Shown here piece by piece: positions 8,210 through 16,131 of a DNA stretch of 25,167 nt; the stretch's first letter is position 1, and every line of letters begins with the position of its first letter. The stretch covers positions 1 to 25,167 of the forward strand of contig NW_001915093.1 of NCBI RefSeq assembly GCF_000208925.1. Reading direction: 5' to 3'. The position numbers were made by a program, and so were the translations under genes. This stretch comes from Entamoeba histolytica HM-1:IMSS (lineage: Eukaryota > Evosea > Mastigamoebida > Endamoebidae). Below the pieces are notes generated by a model. The model saw only the letters and a program-made list of their open reading frames with translations, had not been told where the DNA came from and ran no database searches.

Positions 8210-9268
8210 TTAATAGTCACCTAAATAAAGAAGCATTGAAGCATTTGTTCTTAAGAAATCAAAATTTTTTTCATAACCTTTCTTGAGTCGTTCACTTTCC
8301 ATATGAACAATACAAGAATTGAATTGCCTCAATAATGAACGATTTAAATTCCAAATTTTTTTTTCATCAGAACGTTCATTAACTAATTGTAATTTACAAA
8401 TCTTTTGATATTCACTAAATACAATAGATGCACGAATACATTTTCTTCGTTTACAAATTTCAATTGACCTTCCTTCTTTATAAAATTGTTGAACTATTTG
8501 TAAAACTAAATCATATTTAACTTCAAAAACAATTTCTTTTGGAGCTTTACTGAGGCTAGTATTTGAAAATATTAATTGGTTTGCTTTACAATTAATATCT
8601 GAATTTTTAATGAGATTAACTTTCTCTTTATTTGGTGATTGAACTATTGAAGTATTGATTAAATCACTTGAAATTCCATCTTCTTTTTGTTTGTCATCTT
8701 GAGGTTGAGTGGCTTGCAAAACTAAATTCTTTTCTGACTTTGTTACAGTTTTCTTTCTTTGTCTAGTAGATCTTTTAATTTTACTTTCTGTAATGATATT
8801 TAGTTCCGTTTGAGACTCAGATTCAGTTCCATTTGCTAAATTTTCCGTTGGTATTTGTGTAGATATTTCATTTGGAACTTTTCGTTCAGGTTGAAGTATT
8901 ATTTCTTGTTTAAGTTGTTCTATTTCTTTTTCATATTGACTAACTTTTAATTTCATCATTGAACTTTCGTATTTCATTTGTAATTTTTCTGTTCTTTCTT
9001 TTTCAATAAGAGTTTGTTTCTCTTCTAACTCTTTTTTTAATTCAGTTAATTTTGTTTGATATGAATTTTGATCTTCGTCTATTTTGCTTGCATACTTTAA
9101 ACATGTTTCTTCATATTTTTTTGTTAACTCATCTAAACCCGTTTTTAAATTTTTATTTTCTTGTGTTAATTGTTGAATCATACTTTCTTGAAAGAGCGTT
9201 TTATCTTTAAGTAGCAATAAGTTAACGTAGTCGTTGATAGAAATTTTAATATTTGTTTGAATGTTCAT
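8210..9268 (-). CDS. Hypothetical coiled-coil protein with conserved-looking basic C-terminal domain
   Basis: The 352-residue protein starts with a short hydrophobic-periodic segment. A long coiled coil (about 25-130) follows, with LTQENKNLKTGLDELTKKYE and repeated KEIEQLKQE heptads. A polar, disordered linker (about 130-240) includes a basic KRSTRQRKKTVTK cluster that could be a nuclear localisation signal. The last 110 residues form a compact domain with EVKYDLVLQIVQQFYKEG, CKRRKCIRASIVFSEYQKIC and a terminal FLRTNASMLLYLGDY. I do not recognise this domain. The layout suggests a dimeric nuclear or DNA-associated protein, but that is inference. Confidence 0.75.
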   Translation of the reverse strand: MNIQTNIKISINDYVNLLLLKDKTLFQESMIQQLTQENKNLKTGLDELTKKYEETCLKYASKIDEDQNSYQTKLTELKKELEEKQTLIEKERTEKLQMKYESSMMKLKVSQYEKEIEQLKQEIILQPERKVPNEISTQIPTENLANGTESESQTELNIITESKIKRSTRQRKKTVTKSEKNLVLQATQPQDDKQKEDGISSDLINTSIVQSPNKEKVNLIKNSDINCKANQLIFSNTSLSKAPKEIVFEVKYDLVLQIVQQFYKEGRSIEICKRRKCIRASIVFSEYQKICKLQLVNERSDEKKIWNLNRSLLRQFNSCIVHMESERLKKGYEKNFDFLRTNASMLLYLGDY

Positions 9269-9838
9269 ATCTTTTTTGTTTTATTCAGTTCTCTTATTTC
9301 TAAATATTCTTTCGTTGGTTCTTCTTTTTAATTCTTTATTCTTTATTTTCTCTTTAAATTTCATCAGATTTTTCCTTTTCTATCTTATTTTCTTTATGTC
9401 TCATTCATTTAACCCCAATAACCACTTTTCTTATTGATTTTCATTCTCGTAGTATTTAGAGTATAGTGTTCTTTCTTTCAACTGTTAAAATATTCATTTC
9501 TCTAATACTTCAACAGTACTTGTTAAGCTAAAATGTTATTCCAAAATAATGCCACAAAAAATTACTATAATTATACTTATATGTTATATATCTCAAAATA
9601 ATTTAACCTTTTAGAAAAATAAGAAATTCTGGGAATGGAAAAAAGCACGAAAATAGTTGAAACAAATTAAAAGAAGATGGAACACGTGGTATAAAATAAT
9701 CAAAAAACAAACAGAAATGATATAAAAAACTTATTAAAAAGAAGCTTAAAGAACAGACTTTGATTGAAGAATTTGTAACGAGGATAAGAGGTATAAAAAG
9801 AAGACAGGAACTTTACTAAACTTGATAATCATTTGTCC
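9269..9838. other. Intergenic region between divergent genes
   Basis: About 570 bases lie between the coiled-coil gene (leftward) and the EEPK-repeat gene (rightward), so both promoters should be here. The left half is T/C-rich on the plus strand and the right half A/G-rich. A fragment reading KEQTLIEEFVTRIRGIKRRQ near 9750-9815 is protein-like but has no start and a nearby stop; I do not call it. Confidence 0.5.
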
Positions 9839-10771
9839 ATGTTTTGTTGTAAAAAAGCTGATAAGAACGATTATGAAGATGCAAAGCAAGAAGACAAAAA
9901 GGAGGAATTAAAGAAAGAGGAAGATAAACAGGAAGAAAATAAAAAATCAGAAGAAAATAAAAAAGAGGAAGTGAACGAACAAAATAAGGAAGAAAAAGAA
10001 AGTGTTGAGGATAAAAAATCGGAAGAAAAAGAAAGTGATGAAGACAAAAAATCGGAAGAAAAAGAAAGTGATAGTTCTTCATCTTTAACCCCAACAACGG
10101 AAAGTGAAAAAAAAGAGGTTATCGAAGAAGATAAAAAAGAAGAACCTAAACAAGATGAACAACCAAATGAAACTAATGAGAGTGATAAAAAAGAAGAAAA
10201 CCCATCTCCTGACAGTATAAAAGAAGATCAAAAACAACAACCTTCTGATAACGAAGAACCAAAAGCAGAAGAGCCAAAAGCAGAAGAACCAAAGGAAGAA
10301 GAACCAAAGGAAGAAGAACCAAAGGAAGAAGAACCAAAAGCAGAAGAACCAAAAGCAGAAGAACCAAAAGCAGAAGAACCAAAAGCAGAAGAACCAAAAG
10401 CAGAAGAACCAAAAGCAGAAGAACCAAAAGCAGAAGAACCAAAAGCAGAAGAACCAAAAGCAGAAGAACCAAAAGCAGAAGAACCAAAAGCAGAAGAACC
10501 AAAAGCAGAAGAACCAAAAGCAGAAGAACCAAAGGAAGAAGAACCAAAAGCAGAAGAACCAAAGGAAGAAGAACCAAAGGAAGAAGAACCAAAGGAAGAA
10601 GAACCAAAGGAAGAAGAACCAAAGGAAGAAGAACCAAAGGAAGAAGAACCAAAGGAAGAAGATCCAAAAGCAGAAAATAGTTCAACTGAAACTGACTCTT
10701 CGTCAACTATTTCTTCCTCAAGTAGTAAATCAGATACAAGTGATAAACAATCAAGAGATTTGAGTGAATAA
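9839..10771 (+). CDS. Lys/Glu-rich protein with 28 EEPK(A/E) repeats
   Basis: The ATG at 9839 gives 310 residues; the frame is open two codons earlier, but only at a TTG. It begins MFCCKK, with paired cysteines that could be palmitoylated, then Lys/Glu/Asp/Ser-rich sequence. From 10253 to 10672 there are 28 tandem five-residue units EEPKA or EEPKE. The tail is Ser/Thr-rich (SSTETDSSSTISSSSSKSDT). There is no signal peptide or membrane segment. The protein is expected to be fully disordered. I recognise no family, and similar low-complexity proteins arise independently in many protists. If the N-terminal cysteines are acylated it would sit on the inner membrane face; that is inference. Repeat number probably differs between strains. 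Confidence 0.78.
   Translation: MFCCKKADKNDYEDAKQEDKKEELKKEEDKQEENKKSEENKKEEVNEQNKEEKESVEDKKSEEKESDEDKKSEEKESDSSSSLTPTTESEKKEVIEEDKKEEPKQDEQPNETNESDKKEENPSPDSIKEDQKQQPSDNEEPKAEEPKAEEPKEEEPKEEEPKEEEPKAEEPKAEEPKAEEPKAEEPKAEEPKAEEPKAEEPKAEEPKAEEPKAEEPKAEEPKAEEPKAEEPKEEEPKAEEPKEEEPKEEEPKEEEPKEEEPKEEEPKEEEPKEEDPKAENSSTETDSSSTISSSSSKSDTSDKQSRDLSE
10253..10672 (+). repeat. 15-bp minisatellite, 28 units, two linked variants
   Basis: The unit is gaagaaccaaaagca (EEPKA) or gaagaaccaaaggaa (EEPKE). Reading left to right the order is A2, E3, A13, E1, A1, E7, A1. The Lys codon always follows the variant: AAA before GCA and AAG before GAA. The long homogeneous blocks suggest recent unit amplification. Confidence 0.93.
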
Positions 10772-10928
10772 TAATACATTTATTTAAAATATTTTTATTT
10801 TTTTTATGGAAATATTTTGTTGTTTTATTAAATTATTTTATTTCTTTCTATTTTTTAGAAAGGCAAAAAGATTTTTGTAGTCTATTCTATATTTAGAAAG
10901 AAATAGAATATCTTAGTTCTTGTAAATA

Positions 10929-11852
10929 ATGAAGGGGACTGATATGCATCGTGATGAATTCACTAGCATGAGTATTGGAGATCTTGTTGGTTCAAAACGA
11001 GTTTATGAAGAAAGAATTAATACTATCAATAAAGAAAATGAAGCACTTAAGGCACAGATTGAAAATGAAAAACAAAAGAGATTAAAAGCAGATTCCCTTA
11101 AAGAAGAACAAATAAAAGAAAATCATATTTTAAAACAGATTATTCAAGAAAAAGAAGTTGCAATAAGTAGTATGGAAGGATCTATCAAAGTAGCTACAGG
11201 TGAGAAAAATGCATTGAAAAAACAACTTGATGTAAAAAATGGAATGCTTAAAGAAAAACTAGATGAAGCATCTCAATTGAAATTGAGAATGATAAAATTA
11301 GAGAAAAAGAATGATAAAATAATTCAAATGTTAGACCAAAAAATGGATAGTATACTCAACAAAACAGATGAATCATTGAAAACAATTGAAATTATTCAAC
11401 GAAAAGATATTTCAAAAGAAGTTCTTGATTGTTTTGAAGAAAGTAAAGAAGAGATGGTCAATTCATTTGAAAAGAATAGTGGAGAGATTGAAGAAATGAA
11501 AGAAAGAATCAATGAAATGAAAGAAGAACAATCACAAGAAAGACAACAACAGAAGGCATTATTAGAAATACATAAAGTGATTATTGAACAAATGAAAGAA
11601 GAAAGACTAAGCTTAATTAATGGAATTAAAGGAGCTCTTGGAATTGAAAAAGAATGTAATATGAATGACATTATTGAAGAAGTTATGAAACTAAAACAAA
11701 AAAAGATCATAACAGATTTAGAAAATAGAGAGTTGAAGAGAGACATTGAAAGAATGGGAAAAGAAATAGAAACTTTAAATGAAAAACAAAAAGACTATGC
11801 AGAGGTTATTTGTTTAGCAGAGGGAATATTAAAAAGAGAATTAAAGAAGTAA
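10929..11852 (+). CDS. Hypothetical coiled-coil protein
   Basis: The 307-residue protein is predicted to be coiled coil for nearly its whole length, from about residue 22 (KRVYEERINTINKENEALKA) to the end. Breaks lie near 150-165 (TIEIIQRKDISKEV) and 225-245 (LINGIKGALGIEKECN). There is no signal peptide, membrane segment or globular domain that I recognise. It is probably a cytosolic structural or tethering protein. It follows the EEPK-repeat gene on the same strand with 157 bp between them, each likely with its own promoter. Function is unknown. Confidence 0.75.
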   Translation: MKGTDMHRDEFTSMSIGDLVGSKRVYEERINTINKENEALKAQIENEKQKRLKADSLKEEQIKENHILKQIIQEKEVAISSMEGSIKVATGEKNALKKQLDVKNGMLKEKLDEASQLKLRMIKLEKKNDKIIQMLDQKMDSILNKTDESLKTIEIIQRKDISKEVLDCFEESKEEMVNSFEKNSGEIEEMKERINEMKEEQSQERQQQKALLEIHKVIIEQMKEERLSLINGIKGALGIEKECNMNDIIEEVMKLKQKKIITDLENRELKRDIERMGKEIETLNEKQKDYAEVICLAEGILKRELKK

Positions 11853-13312
11853 TAAATCTATTCTTTATTTTAATACTATTGGTTATTAAACGGCATTTAT
11901 AATGTTTAGTTTTGATGTTTTACTAATTAAAACAAAATAATATTTGCTGTATTTTATTTATGACATAATATCATAAATTTTCATATATTATTTTCTATTT
12001 AAATTTATAAAATATTCTAATTGATCAAGAAAATTAGTGTTCTTTTATTCTTGACCATCTAAAAAAATGAATCGAATATTCATTAGTATTAATCACATCA
12101 ACTCCATCAATATCATCTCTTTTTTCTTCATATAGATTTATATCATGGTAACTATCATAATGATTAAATTCATTGGTTTTCTTATATTTGTGAAAACTAA
12201 ACATAATACTATTTCAAGTAATAATATAGTTCATAAATATAATACTTTGATATTCATTCTCAAACATACAACTCTACCTAATTTTGTTTATATTTAAAGT
12301 TATCAAGAATTTATGATATTTCAATAGGAAATATTTTTGATTTTATTTCATAAGATAATAATTTATTTAGTTTCATTACTGAAGTTCATATCAATTTTAT
12401 ATTTACATTATTAAAATAAATATTACTTCAAAATCTCATTGAATGAGTTTGTATATAAACTAATATAATTTAATAAGACTACTTATGTATTAAAAATAGA
12501 GAATATTTGACATTAATGAATGTTTTGAAGAAGTTAGAGTATTTAATATTATTGTATATTATGTTTCTAAAAAAAATAAGAGAAGAATTGATAAATAATA
12601 AATACACTAAAATTAACAGTATAAACTAAGCAGAACAACTCTTCATTTATTAAAGACATTTATTTCTCTATTTATCATTCTTTTATACACTAAGGTGGAA
12701 ATAGTCTAAACAAAAAAATAAACTAATAATGCTTTCATAAGATTGTCTTTTGAGTCAAGACTATAAATAAAGTATTAAGTTCAATTCTTCAAACAATAAA
12801 TTTAAGTTTTTTTTTCATTGAAAAAGAATCATTTAAATGATAAAAAAGAAGAACAAGATGCTTAATTATATCTAAAATTGATATATTTCTACAACCATTC
12901 ATTAACATTAAAAGTTTTCATTGCATCAGTTATACTTAAATGAAAAATCTTTGACCGAATTTATTGACTGAAGAAAATAAGACAATAATTATACTGTAGG
13001 CTTCCAAATAATTAGAGTTAAATCCTTTCTTCATAAAATATATTTTAATAAAAACTTCTTAATTTTTTGATAATATAAACATAGCTTAGAACAATTATAA
13101 AGTTTATTTATTTATTACTGTTTGAAATTGATTAAGGCTTATTTTTATTCATGTAATATTAAAATAAATAGTAAATATTTCTACTTTACATATCATCAAA
13201 CATTATCTTTATTAGTGGATAATGGAAGAGAAGGATATTTACTTTGTTATTCATCTCTTTGTTTTTTCTGTTAAAATTCAAAACTAATTTTTTAACAAGC
13301 AATAATAATTAA
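11853..13312. other. Long intergenic region with decayed coding relics
   Basis: About 1.46 kb without a clear gene. Relics include the minus-strand frame at 12034-12204 (separate entry) and a minus-strand stretch near 12890-12945 reading HLSITDAMKTFNVNEWL before a stop. A plus-strand open stretch near 13100-13275 contains YHQTLSLLVDNGREGY and has no convincing start. These suggest one or more genes that decayed here. No RNA gene or repeat is recognised. Confidence 0.5.
12034..12204 (-). pseudogene. Short coding relic, 56 codons
   Basis: From ATG 12204 to the stop at 12034 the frame reads protein-like text: KTNEFNHYDSYHDINLYEEK, DDIDGVDVINTNEY and a C-terminus FFRWSRIKEH. The same frame upstream continues as MFENEYQSIIFMNY before an in-frame TGA, so it looks like the 3' end of a dead gene rather than a small complete gene. 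The family is not recognised. It could still be a real short gene. Confidence 0.35.
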
Positions 13313-14455
13313 CTAATCAACTTTTCTCTTGGTGGTACGACAGCAGATCCATTTAATAATATTAAGAAAGGAGAGGATTAAAAACACAAAGAAAAAGATA
13401 ATTATGAAGAAAGTCACTTGTGCTGGTAAGACTCCAATTAAGGTATCAATAACTAAACATGAAAATGCTGTACAGTCCCAACTTGTTGTTTCAACTTCTT
13501 TGTCAAACTTCTGATATGACTCTTTAAATGATTTTCTTAAACCCATTAATTCCATAACTCTAACTGCAATATCTGGTCTATCAGTCATAACTCCTTGACA
13601 TCCATTAGAAAGACAATTTGCAATATCATAACCATTGTTAATGGTGAATAATACTAATTTTACTCCAAGTTCTTTTGCAATAACCTGAAACTTTTTGTCA
13701 TTAAAATTGACACCTCCAACAGAAGTAAATGGTGCTTGAATAATATGAGCTTTAAGTGGGAAGAAATGATAGTACAGACGAGGTATACCTAGATTAACTG
13801 ATACCATTAATTGAATAACTTCATGTTCACTAGCAACTGTACAAAATGTATTATTTGTAAGTAACCTAAAACGTTTAATAACGTTGTGCCATCCTGAAGA
13901 GAAACAAATGAACTCTTTTGCTTTTGGCATTGTTCTTAAACGTTGTACAAGAATATCAACAACTTTTGGATCTTCGTTTTTTATTTCAATACTAAACTTT
14001 AAGCCTGAATTAACAAATGAGTCATAAACATTTTGAAGAGAAGGGACTTTAAGTCCTTTTCCTCTAAATGGGAACGTTTTTCCATCTGGAGAATATCTAT
14101 AACCCGCATCAAGTTGTTGAATTTTATTAAGTGTATAATAACTGGCATTACCCCTTCCATTTGTGGTACGATCCAAAAAATCATCATGAAGAATAATAAA
14201 ATTATTATCGGCTGTCATCTGAATATCAGTTTCAATCATATCAACATTAAATTGTTCATATGAATCTTTCATTGCCTCAATAGTATTCTCTGGATAATAG
14301 TAAACACCCCCACGATGAGAAACAAGTAATCTCTCTCTAGGTAAATCAACTGGATTTGGTTTTGTTGCTTTTAATGGTGGAAGGTACCAGTTTAATGATA
14401 ATATAATTATCATTAAACACAAGGATATTGTTATAGAATGATAACAAACTCCCAT
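13313..14455 (-). CDS. Membrane-anchored glycerophosphodiester phosphodiesterase
   Basis: The 380-residue protein belongs to the GDPD family, which hydrolyses glycerophosphodiesters (such as glycerophosphocholine) to glycerol-3-phosphate and an alcohol. It has an N-terminal hydrophobic segment (about 7-25) and then the TIM-barrel: HRGG with catalytic His47, PENT, ETDIQ with metal ligands Glu75 and Asp77, and ILHDDFLDRTTNG with His90. Further conserved pieces are FSIEIKN, LVLFTINN and GVMTDRPD near the end of the barrel. A second membrane segment (about 348-372) is followed by a basic tail (RTTKRK). The barrel would therefore face the lumen or cell exterior, with both ends in the membrane. It is divergent from the Cys-rich gene, 126 bp apart. 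The assignment is firm; the substrate is not known. Confidence 0.92.
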   Translation of the reverse strand: MGVCYHSITISLCLMIIILSLNWYLPPLKATKPNPVDLPRERLLVSHRGGVYYYPENTIEAMKDSYEQFNVDMIETDIQMTADNNFIILHDDFLDRTTNGRGNASYYTLNKIQQLDAGYRYSPDGKTFPFRGKGLKVPSLQNVYDSFVNSGLKFSIEIKNEDPKVVDILVQRLRTMPKAKEFICFSSGWHNVIKRFRLLTNNTFCTVASEHEVIQLMVSVNLGIPRLYYHFFPLKAHIIQAPFTSVGGVNFNDKKFQVIAKELGVKLVLFTINNGYDIANCLSNGCQGVMTDRPDIAVRVMELMGLRKSFKESYQKFDKEVETTSWDCTAFSCLVIDTLIGVLPAQVTFFIIIFFFVFLILSFLNIIKWICCRTTKRKVD

Positions 14456-14581
14456 TTCTTATTGTTTATATTAAAAAAAATAGATTATTTCATATAAATA
14501 TAAAACTATATTTAATTATTATAATAATATTTATATTTAATGAAAAACTACTGATTTAAAAGAAAAAATCATATTTGATTG

Positions 14582-15388
14582 ATGAAAAGATTAATTATCT
14601 TTTTTGTTATTCTTCTTGGAATAAAATCCCAGAGAGTATATCCATGTGATGATGGGTATGGAATTATTGACGACAGATGTACAATATGCCCTAATATGAC
14701 ATCTTCTCGTGGAGATAAATGTAAACCATGTGATGATGGATTATTTACACTGGAAGAAAAAAGTAGTTCATGTCAAAAATGCAATAACCCACTACAATAT
14801 TTTGATGGTGAACATTGTGTTGAGTGTGAGCCAGGTGCAAGAGTAATTTCTTCTCATAAATGTAAAAAGTGTGAAGTTGGGTCATTTTTTAATAGAGAGA
14901 CAAAGAAATGTGAGTATTGTCCGATAGGGACATACTCAGATATAGAGGGACAACAAGACAATTGTACAGTATGTCCTGATATGAAAATCACTTTTAATGA
15001 AGGCAGTTCACAATGTTTTTATTGTCCAGAAGGGACATATTATGAACAAGGGCATTGTTATAATTGTCCACAAAAATATGTATGTACTAACAGTGAAATG
15101 AAATTATGTAGTAATCATCAGTTATGTGTTCTTTCAACAGTTGTTAATTGCTCAATTTTTGGGACACCAAATTATGAGGTATATAAATGTGAAAAGAATG
15201 TATTGTTTTACATAATGATTTCTGTCTCATTAGTAATTTCTATGATTGTAATAGTTGTTGTTGTAATTATAACTTTAGTTGTTATCAGAATCCACAAAAA
15301 GAAAAAAGCAGAAATGGAGAAGAAAAAGAAGAACATTGAGATGTCTGAAAATGATCGCAAGAAATTGATTAAAATGTATCTAAATTAA
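14582..15388 (+). CDS. Cys-rich type I membrane protein, TMK-ectodomain-like, no kinase
   Basis: The start is the ATG at 14582 (268 residues); the frame opens one codon earlier at TTG. Signal peptide about 1-16. The ectodomain (about 20-205) has repeated CXXC and CPxGTY-type motifs (CPIGTYSD, CPEGTYYE, CKPCDDG) like the furin/GCC2-GCC3-type Cys-rich modules of Entamoeba transmembrane kinases. A membrane helix is at about 207-236, then a basic tail of about 32 residues (RIHKKKKAEMEKKKK). No kinase domain follows and the gene ends cleanly. It is probably a surface receptor-like or decoy protein. Several NXT/S sequons are present (for example NMT 38, NCT 127). The ligand is unknown. Confidence 0.82.
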   Translation: MKRLIIFFVILLGIKSQRVYPCDDGYGIIDDRCTICPNMTSSRGDKCKPCDDGLFTLEEKSSSCQKCNNPLQYFDGEHCVECEPGARVISSHKCKKCEVGSFFNRETKKCEYCPIGTYSDIEGQQDNCTVCPDMKITFNEGSSQCFYCPEGTYYEQGHCYNCPQKYVCTNSEMKLCSNHQLCVLSTVVNCSIFGTPNYEVYKCEKNVLFYIMISVSLVISMIVIVVVVIITLVVIRIHKKKKAEMEKKKKNIEMSENDRKKLIKMYLN

Positions 15389-15525
15389 AAAAAAATTAAT
15401 CAAATAATTTGTCATTTTTTTATTTTGAGTCAGTTTAAGTTAGTTTGATAAATAAAGAACAAAGTTAAAAGAAAGGTATTTATAACTAACCAACTCTACC
15501 TTAAATACAGAAATTTAGGAACGAG

Positions 15526-15560
15526 ATTTCCCCATAAATCACTTTGAAAAATGGGGAAAT
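15526..15560. promoter_or_regulatory. Perfect 10-bp inverted repeat ATTTCCCCAT / ATGGGGAAAT
   Basis: The arms are at 15526-15535 and 15551-15560 with a 15-base spacer. Runs of four G or C are rare in this window, so the pair stands out. It could be a binding site for a dimeric regulator or an RNA hairpin. Confidence 0.5.
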
Positions 15561-15731
15561 ACACAATAATACCAAGTGAATAAAAAAAAAGAATAAAAAA
15601 TGATGATGTGGTGTTTTTAGAAGATAAAATGACAAAGAAAAAATGAAGCGAGAAATTTGAATTTTTAAGTGGTTTGATTAAAAAAAGAGTTGAATAAAGG
15701 TTCACTCGAGACTAAAAAAAGTGAAAGAAAA

Positions 15732-15756
15732 GGGGAAATTCACTACTTTTCCCCAT
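15732..15756. promoter_or_regulatory. Second inverted repeat GGGGAAA / TTTCCCC
   Basis: The arms are at 15732-15738 and 15748-15754 with a 9-base spacer. The flanks repeat those of the first pair: GGGGAAATTCAC here versus GGGGAAATACAC there, and CCCCAT in both. It lies about 40 bases upstream of the TATA-like element of the next gene, an operator-like position. Confidence 0.5.
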
Positions 15757-15795
15757 GAAACTGAATGAAAGCCACTTTAATGATTAATAAAAGAC

Positions 15796-15806
15796 TATAT
15801 TTAAAG
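15796..15806 (+). promoter_or_regulatory. TATA-like core promoter element
   Basis: TATATTTAAAG resembles the Entamoeba core element GTATTTAAA(G/C). It lies 41-51 bases upstream of ATG 15847, a fitting distance given the very short 5' leaders in this genus. Confidence 0.5.
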
Positions 15807-15846
15807 AATCATCTCAATAAACTTAAAAACATATCTGACATATAAA

Positions 15847-16131
15847 ATGACTAATCCATTTACTGATGTTGATATTAATTCATTTAAAATTAATAGGTCA
15901 ATTGCTTCAAGTGAAGAAAAGAAACCAAAACGACATTCTCTTAAATATAGTGTTGAAGCTGAAAAAAAGTTTCCTAAAATTCGTATTTCTCAAAAAGACT
16001 ATAATCGTCTAAAAGATATTCAAGAAAGATTGCATTGTAAATCTTTTGGTCAAGTGGTTATTCGTTTACTTAATTGTTATAAACAACAAATAACTACAAT
16101 TGAAAATCAAATGTATGTACAACAACATTAA
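15847..16131 (+). CDS. Small ribbon-helix-helix-like DNA-binding protein
   Basis: The 94-residue protein has a polar N-terminal arm (1-42, with a basic KKPKRHSLK). It then has a segment that fits the MetJ/Arc/CopG ribbon-helix-helix pattern: a strand KIRISQ (44-49), helix A DYNRLKDIQERLHC (51-64), a turn KS, and helix B FGQVVIRLLNCYKQQ (67-81). This fold dimerises through the strand and reads DNA with it; it is common in bacteria and archaea and uncommon in eukaryotes. A short C-terminal tail follows. Upstream are two inverted repeats, which fits the habit of such proteins of binding palindromic sites near their own gene. Assignment is from pattern only; a profile search is needed to confirm it. 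Confidence 0.6.
   Translation: MTNPFTDVDINSFKINRSIASSEEKKPKRHSLKYSVEAEKKFPKIRISQKDYNRLKDIQERLHCKSFGQVVIRLLNCYKQQITTIENQMYVQQH

Larger units (their letters stand above)
15389..15846. other. Intergenic region with G/C-run inverted repeats
   Basis: About 460 bases. It carries four copies of GGGGAAA or its complement arranged as two inverted-repeat pairs, then a TATA-like element. A 69-codon minus-strand frame (15705-15496) covers part of it; its composition is hydrophobic and T-driven, so I treat it as probably chance. Confidence 0.6.

Noticed and set aside
10173..10779. Reverse-strand Leu/Val and Gly/Ser/Phe repeat frames opposite the EEPK repeat
   Set aside because: Shadows of the 15-bp repeat; no start or composition that supports a gene.
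15496..15705. 69-codon minus-strand frame between the Cys-rich and RHH-like genes
   Set aside because: Hydrophobic, T-driven, no recognisable feature; overlaps the inverted repeats. A small real gene is not fully excluded.
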